27,500 nt of DNA from NCBI GenBank assembly GCA_910578455.1, contig CAJTQA010000046.1:1-27500 (forward strand), written 5' to 3'. Both the position numbers and the translations under genes were made by a program. Numbering within the stretch: position 1 is the stretch's first letter; each line of letters opens with the position of its first letter. Of this stretch, positions 23,091 through 27,500 are shown piece by piece. The notes below the pieces were generated by a model that made no database searches, had not been told where the DNA came from, and worked only from the letters and a program-made list of their open reading frames with translations. The stretch comes from an uncultured Dorea sp. (GTDB lineage Bacteria > Bacillota > Clostridia > Lachnospirales > Lachnospiraceae).

Positions 23091-23975
23091 TCATGCAAGG
23101 CATATCAGCCTCGCATACTTATTTTCCGAATCTTCAATCACCTTGATTTTCCCATCCTTGATAAACGCCTCTATCCTTTTCGCATACCACCAGTCTCCGA
23201 CACCGATGGGAAAGTTCCCCAAGATATCGCCAATCAGCCTTGCCTCTTTAACCGGCTCCCCAGAGAGCCTTTTCCAGATAAGGAAATCATAAAAAGACTC
23301 CGGCACTCCCGTCACCCTTCCGCTCACAACCGCCCGCAGCGGACTGTTATCCTCCTGAAGATCCCGCCACCAGCTGGCATACATCCGTATTTCCTCCCGG
23401 GTCAATGTCCTCTCCTCTGACAAAAATTCGGCAAACTCCTCTGCCGCAACCTCTCCCCAGTTGCGGAAACACTGAATGACCGACCCTTTCTGGATATGCT
23501 CCGGCAGCTTTACCGCCCGGATTTCATTGCCGTATTCTTTCAAAATACTGCACAGAAAGTAAAACCCGCACAGAGAGTACGGAGCTTTGCTGTACCATAT
23601 CCGAACTGCCTCGCCCTCCTCAAGAAACCTTTCAAGCCGTTTCAGCTCCATGCAGTAACACTCCCCCGCATTTCGCAGCTCTTCATCTACCTCGTCATCA
23701 CGGCCCCACTGTTCCTGAGCGTACATAGAATAGATTAAATCCTTTCGGTAACTGCTGTCCGTTCTCATACGGATATCGCCGATGTCCAGCAAAAATCCAA
23801 GGCATACAACCTCCTCCCCGGTTCCCTCAATCCACTCAAAACTTCCTCTCTCCGGCGGCCTCTTCTTCCCGGCTATCCATACAGCCGTAGGGCCGTCTGC
23901 TCCACCGATAACTATCTTATTTTTCGCAGCTTTCATGGATGCAGCCTCGCTCTCGCCAAATAAAACCTCTATCAT
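23091..23975 (-). CDS. DUF1835/DUF3658 protein
   Basis: 294 residues. Starts MIEVLFGESEAASMK, the usual opening of DUF1835 proteins, and ends with GVGDWWYAKRIEAFIKDGKI, as in DUF3658. A segment near residue 22, IVIGGADGPTAVWIAGK, looks like the GGADGPTAI motif of sodium-pumping decarboxylase beta subunits but here sits in a soluble protein. AAGGAGG precedes the ATG. No enzymatic role is established for the family. Located between the EamA transporter (22 bases upstream) and the P-loop kinase. Confidence 0.85.
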   Translation of the reverse strand: MIEVLFGESEAASMKAAKNKIVIGGADGPTAVWIAGKKRPPERGSFEWIEGTGEEVVCLGFLLDIGDIRMRTDSSYRKDLIYSMYAQEQWGRDDEVDEELRNAGECYCMELKRLERFLEEGEAVRIWYSKAPYSLCGFYFLCSILKEYGNEIRAVKLPEHIQKGSVIQCFRNWGEVAAEEFAEFLSEERTLTREEIRMYASWWRDLQEDNSPLRAVVSGRVTGVPESFYDFLIWKRLSGEPVKEARLIGDILGNFPIGVGDWWYAKRIEAFIKDGKIKVIEDSENKYARLICLA

Positions 23976-23997
23976 CCCATCTACCTCCTTGAACTTA

Positions 23998-24903
23998 TTA
24001 ATGCCCCCGCTCTTTTACCAGCGGATAGAAAAAATACAAAGACAATCCAAGCATAATAATGACAATCCCCGCAAACTGCCTGGGCGCAATAGTTTCTTTC
24101 AGAATAAGAAACGCCAGGATGCACGTTCCCACCGGCTCCCCGAGAATCCCCATGGAAACCATCGTCGCGGATATATCTTTTAACAGCAGATTGAACACAA
24201 ACTGCCCGCCGATGGTAGAAAGAAATGCCAAGCCCAGAAAAGAACACCAGGTCAGCGCCGGGAACCCGGAAAGCGGATTCTTACTCACCAGCGCATATAC
24301 AAGAAGGAACGCCGCGCTGCTGAAATAGCTGAACACCGAATACGCGATCACCCCTGTATTTTTCCTCGTCACCTGCCCGATGAGGAAATACAGGCTGATT
24401 ACCCCGGCAGAAGAAAGCGCCAGCAGATCCCCGAACAGCGCCGCGCTGCGGACCGCAAAATCTCCCCATCCGATCACCGCGCTGCCGGCAATGGCAATCA
24501 GGCATCCAGCCACCGCGCTGGGCCGTACCTTCTCTCCTAAAAACAAAAATCCCCAGAGCAGGGAAAAAAGCGGCTGCATGGACACGAGCACCGTAGAACT
24601 TGACACCGACGTAAAACGCAGCGATTCAAACCACATAGTATAGTGGACCGCCAGCAAAAGTCCGGACAGGACGATGCTTGACACCTGCCTGCGGTCAAAG
24701 GATGCAAACTCTCTTCTGTTCCTCTCGCTGAACACAAGGAACGGCAGCAGGGCAAGCGCCGTAAAAAGCAGCCGGTAAAATGCCGTCACCGGCGAGGGGG
24801 CCGTTGACAGTTTCACAAAAATCGCCGAGGTTGAGAGCGCCGCCACTCCGAAAAATAAGGCAATATAATTTTTCACACCACTACTCGTCTTTATACAACG
24901 CAT
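23998..24903 (-). CDS. EamA/DMT-superfamily transporter
   Basis: 301 residues with about ten hydrophobic helices in two EamA repeats (first about 15-145, second about 160-295). Typical stretches: ALSTSAIFVKLSTAPSPVTAFYR, HYTMWFESLRFTSVSSSTVLV, and near the end LGEPVGTCILAFLILKETIAPRQ. Members export or import small metabolites such as amino acids; specificity is unknown here. The start at 24903 has GAGGA 8 bases upstream and overlaps the DUF2164 gene by 23 bases; a GTG at 24876, giving KNYIALFFG directly, is an alternative with a weaker site. Confidence 0.88.
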   Translation of the reverse strand: MRCIKTSSGVKNYIALFFGVAALSTSAIFVKLSTAPSPVTAFYRLLFTALALLPFLVFSERNRREFASFDRRQVSSIVLSGLLLAVHYTMWFESLRFTSVSSSTVLVSMQPLFSLLWGFLFLGEKVRPSAVAGCLIAIAGSAVIGWGDFAVRSAALFGDLLALSSAGVISLYFLIGQVTRKNTGVIAYSVFSYFSSAAFLLVYALVSKNPLSGFPALTWCSFLGLAFLSTIGGQFVFNLLLKDISATMVSMGILGEPVGTCILAFLILKETIAPRQFAGIVIIMLGLSLYFFYPLVKERGH

Positions 24904-25141
24904 AATAATCGTCCTCTGCATTCTCCATCATCTGCCTGTACCACATTTTGGCATCATCAAGAGCCTTGTTATATACAATCGGCGCCATCTTTTGCTGAAA
25001 CAGCTCCAACAATTGCATCTGCTCGATCATCCCAATCTCCTCGCCACGCTCGTCCAGATAAAATGCCTTTATTTCCTCATTAAGCTTTTTCTTCTGGGCA
25101 TCCGATAATTTTATCTGCGGTAAATATTCTCTCTTTCTCAT
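24881..25141 (-). CDS. DUF2164-family protein
   Basis: 86 residues, mostly helical, no membrane segment. The pattern KLSDAQKKKLNEEIKAFYLDERGEEIGMIEQMQLLELF followed by IVYNKALDDAKMWY fits DUF2164. Function unknown. GGAAGAG precedes the ATG. Lies 14 bases after the DUF5655 gene and overlaps the EamA transporter start. Confidence 0.85.
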   Translation of the reverse strand: MRKREYLPQIKLSDAQKKKLNEEIKAFYLDERGEEIGMIEQMQLLELFQQKMAPIVYNKALDDAKMWYRQMMENAEDDYYALYKDE

Positions 25142-25155
25142 AATCTTTCTCTTCC

Positions 25156-25533
25156 TTACTTCTTCTCTGAAAAGTCTGCCGCCGATTTAATCCATGTCAT
25201 CAGCTCATCGTCGATCTCCCCCGCATCCGATATGAGCAGATGATGCGTCCACCGATTGGGGTACGGCTCCGATGCCGCCTCAATCCGCGGGGATTCCACT
25301 CTTTTATCCAGTCCGAACGTCACAACGATATAAGATTCCGGGCAATCCTTCTTCTTCCTTAGCCCCGCAAATGAAACGCATGCGAACAGATGCCTGTTGT
25401 AAAAAGAAATCTGGCTTTTCTGCACTTTAACCCGCACATTCTCTATCTCCCGGAATATCCGGCTTTCCAGCGTTTCATACAGGGGAAGGGCATCCTTACG
25501 TTTGTCAAAAAAAAATAATATATCTTCCGTCAT
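25156..25533 (-). CDS. DUF5655-like protein
   Basis: 125 residues from ATG at 25533 (GAGAGGA 8 bases upstream; a longer frame from TTG at 25551 has no site). Begins MTEDILFFFDKRKDALPLYETLE and contains VKVQKSQISFYNRHLFACVSF and WTHHLLISDAGEIDDELMTWI, which match DUF5655, a small domain related to the DUF4287/DUF1801 type. First gene of the five-gene cluster; function unknown. Confidence 0.8.
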   Translation of the reverse strand: MTEDILFFFDKRKDALPLYETLESRIFREIENVRVKVQKSQISFYNRHLFACVSFAGLRKKKDCPESYIVVTFGLDKRVESPRIEAASEPYPNRWTHHLLISDAGEIDDELMTWIKSAADFSEKK

Positions 25534-25720
25534 CGTCTCAATCCTCTCCAACTCATTACAGATAATATTCTATCACTGACAGCAGCAGAAACACAAGCGA
25601 TGAGCGCAAAAATATCCCGCAAATCTGTTTTAGCAGACAAATTCGTTTACTTTGTCATCCAGACAATACCAAAAAAGCCGACTGCCATCCAGACAATCAG
25701 CTTTGCATATAAGTTGGATT

Positions 25721-26242
25721 TTATAATTTTGCAATATACTTTCCTTTTTCAGCATCCGGAATTTTCAGCGCCGCCATTGCCTGCTCTGCACTGCACTTCA
25801 TCGTTTCCATCAGATTCCTAATTGCTTCCAGCAAGGTTTCTTGCTTTGTTTCTTCAAAATCTTCCTTCATCAGTTCTTTCAATGCATCACACATAACTTT
25901 ATCGCACTTCCTTATTGCCTCATAAATCTCCTTATTAGCAGAAACACTGACCTGTAGAACTGCATCTACATTATTTCTGTCACCTGGTTCAGACATCTGA
26001 ACAGCTTCTCTGATAAATACCCTGACATCCTCTTCCTTCACATGTTTTGAAAGAACATGCAATGTCCGGTGTGTTTCTTTATCAAGCTGTCTTGTTACTA
26101 CTATCTGCGTATCAAACAATGCCTGCTTGCCACTAATATAATATATTCCCGGATAACGCTCCTTAATCTCCAATCCAAGATTTTTCATTACTTCAAACAT
26201 TTCTCTTGGATAACTTTCCCTGAAAATCGAGCAAGCTATCAG
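25721..26242 (-). pseudogene. C-terminal remnant of an Rpn-type PD-(D/E)XK nuclease/putative transposase
   Basis: An ATG at 26200 opens 159 codons (MFEVMKNLGLEIKERYPGIY onward), but homologous-looking sequence runs 14 codons further back in frame (LIACSIFRESYPRE) to a TAA at 26245-26243. The text resembles the back part of clostridial Rpn-family recombination-promoting nucleases or related proteins of about 300 residues (GIYYISGKQALFDTQIVVTRQL, MCDALKELMKEDFEE). The N-terminal part, where the nuclease residues would lie, is missing, so it is likely inactive. Family assignment is from pattern memory. Bases 25552-25720 downstream hold no credible gene. Confidence 0.6.
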
Positions 26243-26273
26243 TTAAATATCAGTTCATATGAAATCCCTGCAC

Positions 26274-26561
26274 TTACTCCACTGTCTCCACAGTGACAGA
26301 CACCTCATCCCCCGGCTGTTTTCCTATCTTGCCGCGAATATCTCTCCGTATCCCGATGATATAGCACACAGAGCCGTCCGAATTTTTCACACCCATATTG
26401 ACGATGCTCCCGCAGTACGGCTCCCCGTCAAAAGCCACATTCACCTTGACTCTCCCCTTGCCAAATTCCTCCCGGATGTCATGCGGAAAACGTATATATG
26501 CGCCTCCCTTGTCCGGAACCGGTTCAATCACTGCTTGGAATTCATAAACTTTCCGGCTCAT
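26274..26561 (-). CDS. DUF1905-domain protein
   Basis: 95 residues from ATG at 26561, with GGAGG 8 bases upstream (a 100-residue frame from 26576 would use that site as coding sequence). Text such as FQAVIEPVPDKGGAYIRFPHDIREEFGKGRVKVNVAFDGEPY and IGIRRDIRGKIGKQPGDEVSVTVE is classic DUF1905, a small beta-barrel of unknown function often seen beside YdeI/OmpD-like or GNAT proteins. Follows the acetyltransferase by 24 bases. Confidence 0.9.
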   Translation of the reverse strand: MSRKVYEFQAVIEPVPDKGGAYIRFPHDIREEFGKGRVKVNVAFDGEPYCGSIVNMGVKNSDGSVCYIIGIRRDIRGKIGKQPGDEVSVTVETVE

Positions 26562-26585
26562 TTTTCTTTCCTCCATTCTATAGCA

Positions 26586-27107
26586 TCAGTCCTTCTGCCC
26601 CCGGACTGCGGTATAACGGATGTGGGGCATATCCACGCCGCGGTAATGCTTTGTCCACATATCTGCCGCCGACATGCCGTTTCTCAAGGCGACTTTCTGG
26701 GAGGCGGCGTTCGTATCCCGGATAATCGAGCAGACCTCATCTGCCCCCAGCGTCTCAAAGGCATACTCCCTGCACGCCCTGGCGGACTCTGTGGCATAGC
26801 CTTTGTGCCAATATTCCCGCCTGAACAAATAGCCAATCTCAAGCACTTCCCTGTCCTTCCACTGCTGCATCGTCAGCCCGCACTGTCCGGCCAATTCCCC
26901 GGTTTCCTTAAGGCAAACTGCCCACAACCCATATCCCCATCTCCGATAACGGGAAATCTGCCTGTCAATCCATTCACGCACTTCCGAGTCGCTAAATGCT
27001 CCTTCATACGCATACATCGTCTCCTCGTCCTGCAAAATTTTGCAGATTGCGCCAAAATCAGACTGAGACATTTCCCTCATATATAATCTCTCAGTTTCAA
27101 GTATCAT
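26586..27107 (-). CDS. GNAT-family N-acetyltransferase (RimJ/RimL type)
   Basis: 173 residues. Opens MILETERLYMREMSQSDF, as RimJ/RimL-type acetyltransferases do; the acetyl-CoA pyrophosphate loop is RREYWHKGYATESARA at about 115-130, and NAASQKVALRNGM is the conserved C-terminal helix. Uses acetyl-CoA to acetylate an amine, perhaps a protein N-terminus; the substrate is unknown. GAGGAG lies 9 bases before ATG. Possible promoter on the minus strand: TTTACA (27195-27190), 18 bases, TAAATA (27171-27166). Confidence 0.9.
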   Translation of the reverse strand: MILETERLYMREMSQSDFGAICKILQDEETMYAYEGAFSDSEVREWIDRQISRYRRWGYGLWAVCLKETGELAGQCGLTMQQWKDREVLEIGYLFRREYWHKGYATESARACREYAFETLGADEVCSIIRDTNAASQKVALRNGMSAADMWTKHYRGVDMPHIRYTAVRGQKD

Positions 27108-27240
27108 ATTCTGTTTCTCCTCATTTCCAAATGGATTTCCTGCTCCTTCATCCCCAAATACTACATATTTAGTGTCTGCTTTTTAAGTCTGTAAACCATT
27201 GATTTTACTGACTTTTCAGCGTATTTATGATAAAATAACT

Positions 27241-27500
27241 ACAGGGGTTCTGCATCCAGGCATCGATTTTCCTTGCAGTTTTACCCCAAATCCTACCACG
27301 GAATGGAGCAAAAAGCCATGTACAGACCAACCGACAGAACCCAGCATTCTTTCCTTGACTTCAACCAGCCCATGGGGCTGCATATGAACCCGGACAACCG
27401 ATGGGTGAAGATGGCCGACAGCATCCCATGGGACGAGTTCGAGACCAAATACGCTGGCTTGTTCCCCAGCGGGACGGGGAATGTCGCGAAGCCCCTGCGC
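27241..27500 (+). mobile_element. 5' part of an IS1182/IS5-type insertion sequence
   Basis: The transposase gene beginning at 27318 runs off the window. The left end is not defined; GGGGTTCTGCA at 27244 and TGCAGTTTTACCCC at 27273-27286 form an imperfect inverted pair that may mark the subterminal region. The other end is outside the window, so terminal repeats cannot be checked. Confidence 0.5.
27318..27500 (+). CDS. IS1182/IS5-type transposase, N-terminal part (DUF772)
   Basis: 61 codons to the window edge. The text MYRPTDRTQHSFLDFNQPMG, then NPDNRWVKMADSIPWDEFE, YAGLFPSGTGNVAKPLR, is the standard beginning of the roughly 480-residue DDE transposases with an N-terminal DUF772 domain. The start at 27318 has GGAG 9 bases upstream; ATG at 27303 is in frame but unsupported. 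It is open to the edge, so it may be intact. The DDE residues are beyond the window. Confidence 0.82.
   Translation, partial: MYRPTDRTQHSFLDFNQPMGLHMNPDNRWVKMADSIPWDEFETKYAGLFPSGTGNVAKPLR

Noticed and set aside
25650..25735. Open stretch on the minus strand reading LYAKLIVWMAVGFFGIVWMTK, like a single membrane helix
   Set aside because: No start codon with a ribosome binding site in frame; about 30 codons only.
26259..27086. 275-codon open frame opposite the GNAT and DUF1905 genes
   Set aside because: His/Pro-rich antisense shadow of two clearly recognised genes on the minus strand.

Overview
The window looks like chromosomal DNA from a gut-type Lachnospiraceae bacterium (Firmicutes, Clostridia). 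This is inferred from moderate GC content, strong AGGAGG-type ribosome binding sites, sigma-A promoters, and many proteins of clostridial type (ClpC with a GntR regulator, GH36 alpha-galactosidase, YczE-like membrane protein, NERD, DUF1835 and DUF4846 families). No RNA gene, CRISPR array or prophage was seen. Both edges carry mobile DNA: a hairpin like an IS200/IS605 left end at bases 1-50, and the start of an IS1182/IS5-type transposase at 27318-27500. The window may therefore be a contig bounded by repeats.

Layout. Bases 1-1177 (minus) hold a secreted acidic PPC-like protein whose 3' end is cut by the IS-like end. A PLP aminotransferase (1517-2803, plus) converges on radA (minus). Upstream of radA lie a small uncharacterised gene, clpC and a GntR/YtrA regulator (4334-7645, minus): the clpC-radA pairing of Bacillus is kept, but CtsR/McsA/McsB are absent. 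Alanine dehydrogenase (7766-8887, minus) is divergent from an RpiR regulator. The gap between them holds two copies of an 18-bp pseudo-palindrome exactly 30 bp apart. RpiR, an AraC regulator, a GH36 alpha-galactosidase and a YczE-like membrane protein run on the plus strand to 13944 and end at a long bidirectional terminator.

From 21390 down to 14022 (minus) one probable transcription unit runs pyrE, a 50-aa membrane peptide, VanZ-like, a small basic membrane protein, an M29 aminopeptidase with a large extra N-terminal domain, purE, purM, purN, purD. It joins pyrimidine and purine synthesis to a peptidase and membrane proteins.

Bases 21425-27107 (minus) are accessory. They hold a decayed DUF4846 lipoprotein gene (frameshift plus apparent internal deletion), a NERD protein, a tight five-gene set (DUF5655, DUF2164, EamA transporter, DUF1835/DUF3658, FlaR-like P-loop kinase), a remnant of an Rpn-type nuclease, and a GNAT-DUF1905 pair. 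The regions of most interest are the ald/rpiR operator pair, the mixed pyr/pur cluster, the rewired clpC locus and the DUF4846 wreck with its dnaX-like slippery heptamer.
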